Assembly (NCBI GenBank): GCA_022592445.1
Contig: JABYQR010000056.1
Span: 1 to 64,000 of the forward strand
Direction: 5' to 3'
Origin: Cytidiella melzeri
Taxonomy: Eukaryota > Basidiomycota > Agaricomycetes > Polyporales > Irpicaceae
Length of the DNA stretch: 64,000 bases
Below are positions 33,280 through 43,755 of this stretch, one piece after another (positions within the stretch are counted from its first letter, which is position 1; every line of letters begins with the position of its first letter). The notes beneath the pieces are model-generated. The model was not told where the DNA came from, searched no databases, and saw nothing but the letters and a program-made list of their open reading frames with translations. The position numbers and the translations under genes are program-made.

Positions 33280-36200
33280 ATGGCGTTGGCATCACACCAG
33301 TCTCCCATGATATCCATCCCCAAGAAGGGGACAGAAGAGGTTGACTGGACAACCCCAGTTCGTTCCGCCATCTCGCAGTCGTACGGAGAGGACCCGGACA
33401 ACTACGCTCAGGAATGTGCAAACCTCAACCGCTGCAGACAAGACGCAGTAAAAGGGGCAGGAAGCGACCTGACTGGCACGTCTGTCTCAGCTCTTGTTCA
33501 TCTGTACGCTATTGAGCTTGTTTATCACAATCATTAGCCCGAGATCTCCTCTACAAGTACTTTGGCCAGCTCGAATTGCTCGAGCTACGATTTGCCGAGA
33601 TCAGAGTTAACTTCCCTTGGCGAGATGCTTTCATAAACAAGCTGACTATGCAAACGTCCATTGCGTACGAGAAAGCGTGCATCATCTTCCAGATTGCCGC
33701 AACCCACTCTGCCATAGCGGCGTCCCAGAACCGGTCAGATCCAGAAGGACTCAAGCGATCATTCTACTACCTCCGCACATGCGCTGGCATGCTGAACTAC
33801 ATCAACGACAACTTCCTGCATGCACCGTCGACCGATCTCAGCAGGGAAGTCATCAAGTTTCTGGTCGGTCTCATACTCGCACAGGCAACGGAGGTATTCT
33901 TCGAGAAATGTATGGATGAGAAGAAGGGAAACGCGCTGGTGGCGAAGATTGCTGCGCAAGCTGCGTTCATGTACACCGGACTCTCCGAGGAGGTCAAGGA
34001 GTTCATGGGGAAGGGCATCTTCGACAGAAACTGGGTGACCGTAATCCAGGTAACGCACCTCTCCTCCTACTTCCGCAGTAACCTCCCTCACACTCAAACT
34101 TCTTCACAGGCGAAGTCAAAATACTTCACATCTCAAGCGCAATACTACCGTGGCCTCGCAGACGACGCCGCAGGTAAACACGGCGATGCGCTCGTCCGAT
34201 TCACTGTCGCAGAAACGTCCGCCAAAGAAGCTCACAGGACCGCGGCCTCCTTCGCATCCCTCTTCGTAACACAAATGTCTCCCAACCTTCCCCCAGACGC
34301 CGGACCCTGCCTTGCGGACCTCACAAAAGCCCAACTGGCGCTCTGCACGGAAAAGAAAAACGAGGCGCAGCGGGAGAACGACCTGATCTATAACTCAATT
34401 CTCGTTCCCGCCGAGACGCTTCCCCAGCTCGAGAAAACCGCGGTGGCGACGCCCATCTCGATCCAAGACGTTTATGGGACTGCGGATGTGCAGAAGGTCA
34501 TTGGGCCTGATCTCTTTGTCCGCCTGATCCCTCTTAGCGTCCATGAAAGTGCGTCCATCTATTCGGAAGAAAAGGCAAAGATGGTGCGCGGGGAGGTGGA
34601 GCGGGCAGACGAGGCGGAAGCAGAAGTGAAGAGCGTGTTGGATTCACTGGGGGTGAGGGAAGGGCTCGTGCGATTCAAGGCGATTGCGGAAGGAGAGGTG
34701 GGCGGTGAGGTCGAGATCCCCGTTGACGTGCGCCGATGGAGAGAGGATATCACCGTAATGGAGCAGAGGGAGCCTGTTGAGGGCCTCATGGCGCAGCTCA
34801 CCCGACTGAAGGGCAACGTGCAGCAGGAGCTTGAGGTTGTCAGCCGTGAGCTTGATGCGGAGAGCCGTGAATGCGAGAGCGCGAGGGTCAAATACGATCA
34901 TCTTTTCAGCCAGGTGCCGTCTTCTGGCCTCACCAAGGCTTTCAGGCAGGATCTCAAGTCTCACTTTGGGGCCTTGGAAGCAGCGTCGGCGTCTGACCAG
35001 CAAGTTGTCACACTGTGGGATTCTGTGAGAGGAGAGATCGGGCTACTGCTCTCTCCGCAGGTCGAAGACGTGTTTCGTGCGAGTACTGAGGGAGGTGGCG
35101 CTGGAGCCGAGAACCTCCTGGATCTTGACGTCGCAAGTGAAACTCGAGACGATGAAGAGCGGTCACAAATAGTAAACTTGGTTCAGGAAATCGAGGAGCG
35201 TCTCAGTCGTTTGACCAAAATTTCTCGCGAACGAAACGAAGTTTTGAAAGACTTGAAGGAGAAGGTAAGGTTCTTTAATGGAACGTGTTTGGGGCATACG
35301 CTCATACTGGTGCCAAATACAGGTCCAAACAGATGATGTGTCACATCTCTTGTTGCTCAACCGACGGAATACTGGCGCGGAGAGTACATTGTTTGCGGGT
35401 GAATTGGAGAAGTTCAAGCCGTATCAACAGCGGCTCGCTTCTACTATACATCATGAGCAGGTGACGGTGCAGGAGGTGTCCGCTCTTTGGCGGACGTTGA
35501 GAGACCTGGCTGGACGTGGGCCTGGCGCTCGCAAATGGGAAGAGAGAGAGCGCAGGAAGAAAGATACAATCAAGCGGTTCTCTCAAGCCAGGGATGGCTA
35601 CATGGAAGCGCGCGATGGTCTTGCGTAAGCTTCTGTTTTTCAGCTGAATCTCTTGCCTTGTACTGAATTTCAATACAGCAAGGGTCTGCAATTCTACAAT
35701 GAACTCACCGAACTAACGGCAGCGTTGAAACGCAGCGCGAGGAGCTTTATCGCTGAACGTAACGCTGAACGCCAAGCGATGGTCTCGAATGCAGAGACCC
35801 AAAAGCGCCTCTCCGTGGGACCGACCTCTCCACCCCTGCTAGCCAAGAAGCCGCCTCCGCCGCCTCCACCACACGCACGCGCAGGCTCTGGCCTTGACAC
35901 AGCATTCGCATCGATGAGCCTACGCGCATCCAGCTCACCGGTGCCCCCACCGCCATCCGGTCATGGGTCATGGGCTGCCAGTCCTCCTCAGCAGTATACG
36001 CCCTCCGTTCTCCAGCCTAGCCGAGCACCCACACTCCCCCCACCTCCTCCACCACCGCCCACTCAAGCACAATCTACATATCAAGCATCTGCACCTCCAC
36101 CTCCACCTGCGTCTGACCCATACGCATCTCTCGGCATGTTCGGAAGCTCTACCAGCTCCGCCTACACATCACCGTCACCTAGTGGCCCTCCGCGAGCGCC

Positions 36201-36507
36201 GCCTCCACCTCAACAACAACCTCAGTACACCCAGCCGGCTCAAACTCCCTATGGCCAGCCCCAACGGCAGCAATCGTATCCGCCTGCACCGCAACAGCCA
36301 CCATACGTGGGTTATGGGTATCAACAGCCGACGTCGCCTGTAGGATCTGGTTTGCCACCGCCGCCTCCGCCTGTTTCCTACCATACGCAACTTTACGGGT
36401 CTCCGCCACCGCTTCCTCCTGCTTCACCGCAACAGCAGCAGCAATATCAGTACCAGGGCTTCCCTCCACCACCGCCGAATCAACAGCCGTATCAGAGGTA
36501 TCAATGA
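33280..36507 (+). CDS. BRO1: BRO1/ALIX-family ESCRT protein
   Basis: Spliced gene for a BRO1-domain protein of multivesicular-body sorting, which binds the ESCRT-III subunit Snf7 and recruits the ubiquitin hydrolase Doa4. Exon 1 (33280-33475) opens with PKKGTEEVDWTTPVRSAIS; exon 2 (33538-34049) continues ARDLLYKYFGQLELLELRF, the BRO1 boomerang; exon 3 starts at 34110 with AKSKYFTSQAQYYRGLADD and runs through the coiled V domain (LDSLGVREGLVRFK; LTRLKGNVQQELEVVSREL). Introns at about 35262-35322 and 35627-35680 follow. The last ~200 residues are Pro/Gln/Tyr-rich with many PPPPP runs, as in Bro1/ALIX. Intron 1 appears to be GC-AG (ACTG|GCACGT); intron 2 is 60 bp with no in-frame stop. The long Pro-rich tail favours Bro1 over Rim20. 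Confidence 0.92.
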
Positions 36508-36754
36508 GTGGCTTGGTCAGTCGTATGTACTAAGCACTGGCGCTGTAATTCCGGCCATGGAAAGGACTGACGATTTTGTCCCCGAATGACATTATGTTTT
36601 GTAAACTGTAGATATTTCGCAACCAGTGTACACACGTGTATTGCAACCGACAAAGCGATGAAAAAGGAATGTCTTCACCGCTATTTGAATATGATAGCAA
36701 ACATGTCTATAGCGAGTAAGTGGTATGCTAACGGGACGTAGACGACCGAGACGC

Positions 36755-37896
36755 TTAGAGCGCGCTGGCACCGGTGATAATGTCAACGAGCTCGTTGGTG
36801 ATGGCGGCTTGGCGACCACGGTTGTACTTCAGCTGTAGGTTGCCAATCATGTCTCCAGCGTTCTTGGACGCGTTGTCCATGGCGTTTCGTCTGAATAGGC
36901 AAAGTTGAAATGCGGACTATGGTTTGAACAGAAGTAACTCACCGAGCACTGATCTCGCAAGCGTGACCCTCAACGAGTGCGGCGTAGATGGCGTTGGCAA
37001 AAGCGAACTCGGCAAGGTCGGTGGTCACGTCATCCTCCATCTCATACGCACTAAAGCCCGCTATAAGATTGTATGGTGAGGTTTGTTGAATATATTATGC
37101 TTAGTGAACTACTTACGAGACTCCTTGAGTGAATTGGCAGTCTGAACTTCGACGATGGCAGACTCGTACGAGATAGCGGAGACGAACTTGTTGTAAACGA
37201 TAGCAATGCTGTCGTACTCGACCCCCGACTTCAAGATAAGGTCCGCCACGCCTGCTGCGTCAGCGAAAGTGGGGATGTCACGGCCGATCTGGTTGAATGA
37301 GATGACCAGGTTTCCGGGGAGAACACGCGAGAGCTGCGACTTGGACTTGTCACCAATGACAGCAATGGGCGAGTCCTTGTCAAGGTCAGAATCCTTGTCG
37401 GCGAACTCACGGCGAGTGGCTTTTGAGACAGAAGAGTGGATACCACCGCACATGCCCTTGTCGGACGAGACGACAACGAAGAGTTTACGCTTGCCTGTGG
37501 GCTCGGAGGACGCATGTTGAAAAATCTCTGAGGTTTTTTTCCCGAGAATGTGAGCATCACATTACTCCGTCTAACCCATGTACTGTGATGTGCGCACCAG
37601 AGTTGGCCAACCCGTACTCCTTGCCCGAGTTCAAAGCGCGCTGCGCCTTGGCCAGCTTAGTCGACGCAATAAGCTTCATGGACTACTTGTATCAAATGCA
37701 AGATACAGCACTCTCAGCATGCCTGTAGCTTTCCTGACGCGACCATGGCACGAACCTTGGTGATTTTCTCAATGTTCCGCACCGACTTGAGACGCATCTC
37801 AATTTCACGGAGAGTGGCCATGTTCCTCGCACCAGCAGGTGCGGACCCCGCCACTGAGGGCTTTGCGACGCGGCAGAGTGCTTGCCGGGCGAGCAT
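36755..37896 (-). CDS. ATP3: F1Fo ATP synthase gamma subunit
   Basis: Nuclear gene for the rotating central stalk of mitochondrial ATP synthase. ATG 37896 opens with an Arg/Ala-rich presequence ([17 protein letters not shown]) and then [20 protein letters not shown], the start of the mature gamma helix. Middle exons give [20 protein letters not shown] and [19 protein letters not shown]; the C-terminal helix reads [20 protein letters not shown] and [20 protein letters not shown], almost invariant across eukaryotes, ending at TAA 36755-36757. Four or more short introns are present. It is divergent from eIF2 beta, with only 207 bp between the start codons, a compact shared promoter for two housekeeping genes. 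Confidence 0.95.
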
Positions 37897-38103
37897 AATA
37901 GTTGTAGGAGAAGGAATGAGGTGGGCGTTGTACGGGACAGCGCGGAAGAGGTCGCTTCGGCGTCTCGGTTTCGGAGGTTGAAAGTGCCTTTCGGAGTTGC
38001 AGCTGCGATCAATGTGGACCTGACTCAGATACACGATAGGCAAGATCTACTTCACGCTCGTCTCATCTACTACTTCGACTAGAAAGAAAACATAGCTGGC
38101 AAG

Positions 38104-39490
38104 ATGTCTGAAGAACCGTTGTTTGACCCGTCGCTGAAGAAGCGCAAGAAGAAGAAGACCGTCGCTTTCTCTGAGGACCCTCTGGGAGCTGAAGCAGATC
38201 CGACAACGCCTGCACCAGAATCCATCGACGACACGACGACGGATGGTGTCTCAGTCGACATGGGCTCGAAAACGGTGCACGAACAGCTTGCGCAGGGCGA
38301 GAAGGATGAGGCTAAAGGCGATGCCGAGGAAGGGTTTGGAGAGATAAAGAAGAAAAAGAAGAAGTCTATCCCCATGGATCTGGTATGTGGCTTGTTATGT
38401 AGATATGGTATCTTGTGTTAACATTGCTGCAGCCAGAAGAAGGCTCAGGGAGGTCAACACCGGTTCCTGAAGCTACCGATGACCTTGACTTCTCCGACCT
38501 CAAGAAGAAAAAGAAGAAGAAGAAGGATATTCCTCTTGATCTAGTGCGTGATGCATTTGCTGTATAGATTCCACCGACATATACTCTTCGTAGCCTGAAG
38601 ATGGATCCGGAGCTGCCACACCGGTTGGCGGCGAGGCTACGGAGGACCTTGACTTCTCCGATCTCAAGAAAAAGAAAAAGTCCTCGAAGAAAAAGGCGAA
38701 TCTTGACATGGAGGCGTTCGAAAGGGAGCTAAGTGAGGCAAAGGCAAAAGATGAAGATGGCGAGGAAGACGAGGAAGTTGACGCTGCTGCGTTCAACGAA
38801 ATTGACGAGGGCGAGCACGGCGAGAACCCTTTCGCCCGAGCTGAAGATTCAGTGCAACCCGGCAACGAGAGTGAACCGTGGCTAGGCAGCGACCGTGATT
38901 ACACCTATCCCGAGGTAAGTTCTTGACGTCTTGTCGCTCTCAGTGCTCTAACCGCTACGCAATCAGCTTCTACGACGCTTTTACGGCCAACTGCACGTTG
39001 CCAACCCCACACTACTCGCCAATTCTGGCAAGCGATACGTTATTGCTCCTCCCAGCGTTGCGAGGGAAGGCAACAAGAAGACGATGTTTGCAAATGTGTC
39101 TGATATTTGTAAACGCATGCACCGGCCGCCGGAGCATGCAATCCAGTACTTGTTCGCTGAGCTGGGTACCACTGGATCTGTGGATGGAGCAGGCCGTCTC
39201 ATCATCCGTGGCAAGTTCCAGCAGAAACAGATTGAGAACGTCTTGCGTCACTACATCAGTGAGTTCCTCATAACTCTTCCCGTCGCTGTCATAATTGTTT
39301 ATGCACATTGCTCATCATAGCTGAATACGTCGCATGCAAAATGTGCAAGTCTCACGATACGCTGCTGACGAAGGAGAACCGTATTTTCTTCGTTTCGTGT
39401 GAGTCATGCGGTTCAAGGCGATCCGTCAATGCTATCAAGACGGGTTTCCAGGCGCAAGTCGGAAAACGTATCAAGAACAAGACTGGTTAG
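38104..39490 (+). CDS. SUI3: Translation initiation factor eIF2 subunit beta
   Basis: eIF2 beta contacts eIF5 and eIF2B and helps deliver initiator Met-tRNA to the 40S subunit. ATG 38104 opens [17 protein letters not shown], the first of three polylysine blocks; the second and third follow in separate exons ([15 protein letters not shown] and [17 protein letters not shown]), each introduced by an intron. The C-terminal core spans [36 protein letters not shown] and [20 protein letters not shown], then a C4 zinc ribbon ([10 protein letters not shown] then [10 protein letters not shown]). Five exons or more; the stop is at 39488-39490. Convergent with the ferritin-like gene downstream. Confidence 0.95.
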
Positions 39491-39752
39491 AAATCCCATC
39501 ACTAGATCAGTCACCTATACATGTATCGCTACTAGCCATTCCATATATCCCTCGAGTGGTGTTCCACAAGTGTTTGAGAGCGCGATGCACACACAGTACA
39601 AGAGGTACATAAGCATGGGTAAAAGGTCGTTGAATAGTTGTTATTACACTACATTATGTGGCAGAAGACAACTCGTCTGTACGTAGGTATTGGATGTGGA
39701 TTATGTTCATAATTGTCTGTTGGTTTCTCGTTACTGGACAGTTATATCTCGT

Positions 39753-40940
39753 CTAATTGAAAGAATTATCGTCGGAAGCTTCAACCGGGATGCTCAACAC
39801 CGCCAAACCCGACAGTGTAGTGTCGACAGTGGGTGCAGTCTCATTTGTGGAGACTACTGAGGTGAACACAACACCGGCAATACCGCTGGGAACAGTCGTA
39901 GTGTTATCCTGTGCGATCACAGAATAAGTGACGTTGATGCCATGGTAATACGCCAAGAAGTTTCCTTGAAGCGAAGGCGCAGCACCTGGCGTCGCTGAAC
40001 TGTTCGTGATGGGGATACTGGAGGAATTGAAATCCGCTCCGCCAATCGCAACGGTCACTTGTCCGCCGACGGTCGCGTTGGAAGGGGTGAGAGTAAGCGT
40101 GTTCAAGGGCGCTACGATGAGGGGGGGATTCGTGGATGGGCAGGACTCGATGAAGGCAGCTAGGTAGGAATCATGAGAAATTGAGAGATAATTAAGAAAG
40201 AATGCTGCTTACAGGCTAGGGAGAATACCGCACTAGCATTAAGAGGTGTGTCAAAAGGCCCATTCCACGGCGTATTATTCAATGCCGCAGATGAGACCCA
40301 GGAAGCTTGACGAGCCTCCACAGCCAAAATTTGCTACAATAATGAATTAATGCGCGAGAATCTTGCTCAGCAGCCATGAAAACTCACTGCAGCGGTGGTG
40401 ACGAGACTCTTATTCTGAAGAAGGGCTCCGGCGCCAATGTACGCAGCCTCGCCAGCGGATTCTAGAGCGAACGACGTGCTCACGAACGACGCGACATCAT
40501 CGAGAGGGCTTTGAAAGGACATTGAGAATTTCAAAGAAGCTCCGTGATACAATAACTCACAAGCTGTAATTGCAAGGCTGAGGCGCCTGGTCACCAAGGG
40601 CACTCTGCAGAAACTGCACATGTGTGAGCTCATGCTGCATAATTTGGACGAAACGTTGTCGGATGGCGGGGGCGTAGCCTGCTTGCTCGAAGGCACTTTC
40701 ATTGAACTGCTGAAGACCCATCGAGTAGAACGCGTTTTCTAGATTTTCCAAAGTAAGAGCGAATTGCAGAATCTGTGTGTCTGTGTACCGAGAGGTTGGC
40801 CTGCGTGTGCATTGAGTTGGTGTAGATGACTTACCATTGACTGTGCTCGCCGTAGATGAGCTGTCGGCCCTTTCAACCAAGTGGGGGAGAGCGGAAGCGC
40901 TGAGCAAGCCGAGGGAAGCAACGAAGAAGCTGGTGTACAT
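39753..40940 (-). CDS. Secreted ferritin-like (Rds1-type) protein, copy 1
   Basis: Spliced gene for an extracellular ferritin-like-domain protein. ATG 40940 begins a signal peptide (MYTSFFVASLGLLSASALP). The helical domain includes ILQFALTLENLENAFYSMGL and QIMQHELTHVQFLQSALGDQ, where E..E and HE..H spacing resembles the metal-binding helices of ferritin-like proteins (PF13668 type), then ALESAGEAAYIGAGALL. The C-terminal third is a beta-rich, Asn/Thr-rich segment with probable N-glycosylation sites (NSSS, NVT, NTT). Fungal homologues include the stress protein Rds1; the reaction is unknown. It shares domain order and intron positions with the gene at 56876-58018. A TATA-like TATATAAA lies about 55 bases upstream of the ATG. 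Confidence 0.83.
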
Positions 40941-40994
40941 CTTGTAAGACAGAGGGGAGGAGCTGCGTTGAGGTCAACTGACCTTTTCGTGCCA

Positions 40995-41002
40995 TTTATA
41001 TA
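40995..41002 (-). promoter_or_regulatory. TATA box of ferritin-like gene 1
   Basis: TATATAAA on the minus strand, 55-62 bases upstream of the ATG at 40940. Confidence 0.5.
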
Positions 41003-41471
41003 GGCACGCACATACGCGTCTAGGCCTACATTCCACGGTGCGTATGACAAATATAGTGCGTGTAGGATGCTGCCGCCGAGACGGGCTGTTCAAACGCAGT
41101 AAAACGGATGGTATTAATAGCAGCGGATACACCGAGACACTCGTCGGAGGCGCGGCTTTGAGCAGGAGTGAAACTGCGTCGTGCGCAATCGCCGGGAAGC
41201 CCGCTCGCGACTGGAGAGCGGATGAAATTGCAGCGCAGTCATTATTTGTCACCACGAAGAAGGCAGTGAGGAGCGGTGCTGACCCACTTTGCCGCCCAAC
41301 AACCCGCCTTTGGGCGTCTACACTGCCCCTCGCAGGCGGAACTTGAGGATGATCGACATCTCCTGCAAGCAGGAAATTAATCCAACATTGGGCACGTTTT
41401 AGATTATATGATATTATTCACCAAGTTGCACTAGCAGAGGCTATATCGCTCCAACACAGTCGACCAAGAGG
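41003..41471. other. Intergenic stretch
   Basis: About 470 bases between the ferritin-like promoter and the BAH-PHD stop, without recognisable coding content. Confidence 0.45.
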
Positions 41472-43021
41472 CTAGATAGCACTTCCGCATTGCGGGCACA
41501 CCGTAGAAGGACACTGACCCACATCTCGAAGGAAATCGGGTTCCGAAAGACTTGCTCTGTCCTGCCAGTATTTTTTTCTAGGTGACGCAAACACACGTAT
41601 TGTATCGCGGACGTCGTCACGTAGGTCAGAATCCGCCCAGTATGGAGCATCAGCAGAGGATTGCAGCAGTCGGGAGCATAGTTGCTCAAGTCGCTCATGT
41701 TCCCCTTCTAAAGCTTGGTAAACCAGGCGTCTTGCCAGAACCACTTCCTTCATGGTACCCACTGTACTGAAAACCCCTGACCTGCAGTCGCTGTAAGAAT
41801 GCGGTGCCAGAGCGCGTCGGACAATCGGCTGTGCTGCTATTGTCACGAGTTCCGCTGGCAAATGGCAAAGCCGCCTCGAGATTGAGGTCGGCAAGAAATC
41901 AAGGGCGGAGGGCAGTGGTTTTGAGGGCCCCTGAACCTGATCGACGTCGTGCGAGTCTTCAAGGTCGGATCTTAGTGTAGCAAAGTCCACAAACGTGGGG
42001 TGAAGGTCCTCCGAGTCAGGGTCTGCGGCCAACAGACGCACACGTCGATCGCCTACATACACACTTGACTCGTTGTCACGATACCCCGCTTGTGCGAGGC
42101 AAGACCGATGATACCATCGACCGTTGCACTGCGGTCTGGGGCAAAAGTGCATAACATCCCAAATTGGATTGAATCTAAAGTGCGCGGTAAGGAGCCGTAG
42201 AAGTTGCAGATGATATGCGACGTACTCGTCGACTTTGACCTTCCTTAGTCTGCCTTTCTTCGCGCCAGGGAATGGGTTATATGGTCTGGAACATTGCGGG
42301 AGACAGGTGAATGCGCCTGGTTCTGGCTAAATCCGTATGAGCTCAGGAATGCCAAGTTTTCCAAGCACAAGGAACAAAACCAGATAGCTGATCCACTCAC
42401 AGAAATATCCCCATTCTCAAAATCCACCGAGTACCGTTGAAAATAGTCATTTGGGCCGATGTCAGGGGGATTGAGGTCTTCTTCTCTATATCGGTGACAA
42501 CGAGTTACCTCTTCACGTTACGTCGACGTCAGTATAATCCTCGTTGGGAGAAGGCAAAATCAACAGTACTCACCTTTCAGACACCCAGCTCCCAAGATAT
42601 CTGACTGATCAGATATCGCCCGTTCCAAAGTCGAGAATGACTGAGGATTGCTGAACCATCTTAGACAACGCATAGACAGTTCTGCAAGCCACGCACAACG
42701 AGTCTATGATCTGCCCTATGTCCCTCGCAGATTGATACCATCTCACGCGTATCCAGAGCTCTCTATCTCGCCGCAAACGGATCTGGCGTAGCGAAGCAAC
42801 CCAGGCATTGCTTTCATCTTCCTTAGAGTGCAATACCACGCTACAGGCGAGTAAGGAGCACGGAAGTTGGTTTGTTCAGGACGTGGTACATGTTCGAGGT
42901 GAGATACTCACTCGTCCTTCTCTCGAAATGTCCTCCCGCCTACAACAACAGTCTTGTGGCGCTGCATCGTCTCCCACTCTTCCTCAGTCGGAGGAGTAAT
43001 CTTCCGTCGCTTGGGAGGCAT
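41472..43021 (-). CDS. BAH-PHD domain protein, copy 1
   Basis: Spliced gene from ATG 43021 (PPKRRKITPPTEEEWETM) to TAG 41472-41474. After a short basic N-terminus come BAH-like exons (VVLHSKEDESNAWVASLRQI; WIRVRWYQSARDI; the block before the next intron ends ILGAGCLKG), then DDYFQRYSVDFENGD, a cysteine cluster (CLPQC ... MHFCPRPQCNGRWYHRSCL) with PHD-finger spacing, and a helical C-terminus with VVLARRLVYQALEGEHERL and a last CPQCGSAI. BAH and PHD modules read nucleosomes and histone tails, so a chromatin role is inferred. The gene has a clear paralogue at 54904-56415 with the same motifs in the same order. A copia element begins 408 bp upstream of the ATG, in the promoter region. Confidence 0.75.
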
Positions 43022-43424
43022 CTCGACGGAATATAACCTCCTCTGCCCTTGAGCTCAGCTTCAACTCTTAGTAGGTAACAGACAATGCTGAAGAAGCGTT
43101 GAACGCCAATTAGCCCTCGAGTACCTCACGCCGCTAGCGTCACCGCGTTCACACACGATCACGTGCCACAAAATACTCGTGGCCGTGCCGCGAGTCCGCG
43201 ACGTGTACACTGTACACGTGATGCGACCCCCCGTCACAAAGACACTCACCTGTTCTGGCTGATTCATTGCCAGACATTTCGTTGCCTACGTTGTCCAACC
43301 CTCCTTCCAGCGAAAGGCATTTCCTTTCATCACCTGATATCCTGCTTGCGCATTTCAGACGAATGTGTGAGCAGTTAGAAAATCTTGAATTTAGTGGTGA
43401 CAGCCTTTTGCAGCTGTCATCTGA
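43022..43424. other. BAH-PHD 1 upstream region
   Basis: About 400 bases between the BAH-PHD start and the retrotransposon target site. It contains a 7-bp inverted repeat TGACAGC/GCTGTCA (43398-43420) next to the insertion. No gene recognised. Confidence 0.4.
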
Positions 43425-43429
43425 GATTA
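43425..43429. repeat. Target site duplication GATTA (left copy)
   Basis: GATTA directly before the 5' LTR; the identical GATTA lies directly after the 3' LTR at 48609-48613. Five bases is the normal duplication length for Ty1/copia integrases, and the match fixes the element borders. Confidence 0.9.
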
Positions 43430-43641
43430 TGTCAGAGAGTGACTCGCTCCTAGAGACGGATAAGGAATGAGAGGCGGGGCGCTGGTGCGCCAGGGTACTA
43501 TATACGGAATGCCCGCCATGTATAAAAGATCACGACCTGGCACAGGGGCAACCTGTCGGTTGCTCACTCCGTGCCAGGTACGTATGAGTTCTATGGAATG
43601 TCCGTCGGTTGCTCACTCCGTGCCAGTTCGTCTGTTTGATA
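43430..43641 (+). repeat. 5' LTR of copia element
   Basis: 212 bases. It contains a TATA box (TATAAAAG, 43521-43528) and, downstream, two exact 23-bp copies of a sequence starting GTCGGTTGCTCACTCC (43555-43577 and 43604-43626) with 26 bases between them. Confidence 0.95.
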
Positions 43642-43660
43642 GGTTATGAGCCCCGCGCTC
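43642..43660 (+). promoter_or_regulatory. Primer binding site (initiator tRNA-Met half)
   Basis: GGTTATGAGCCC immediately after the 5' LTR is the reverse complement of GGGCTCATAACC, the anticodon arm of eukaryotic initiator tRNA-Met (CAU anticodon). The next bases (CGCGCTC) roughly match the adjoining stem. This is the internal half-tRNA priming known from Drosophila copia, rather than pairing to a tRNA 3' end. Confidence 0.75.
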
Positions 43661-43755
43661 TAAGAGCTACCCATCAGATTCCAGACGAACTTTCCATCGC
43701 TACCAGCATCGTTACCGTCTCATCCAATTGTACCCCTATCTATACATAAATCGCC

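Noticed and set aside
35694..36472. Minus-strand Gly-rich and Arg-rich ORFs
   Set aside because: Shadows of the Pro-rich tail of BRO1 on the opposite strand.
43362..43470. ORF running from the BAH-PHD upstream region into the 5' LTR
   Set aside because: It crosses the exact insertion border and ends in LTR sequence; an accidental frame.
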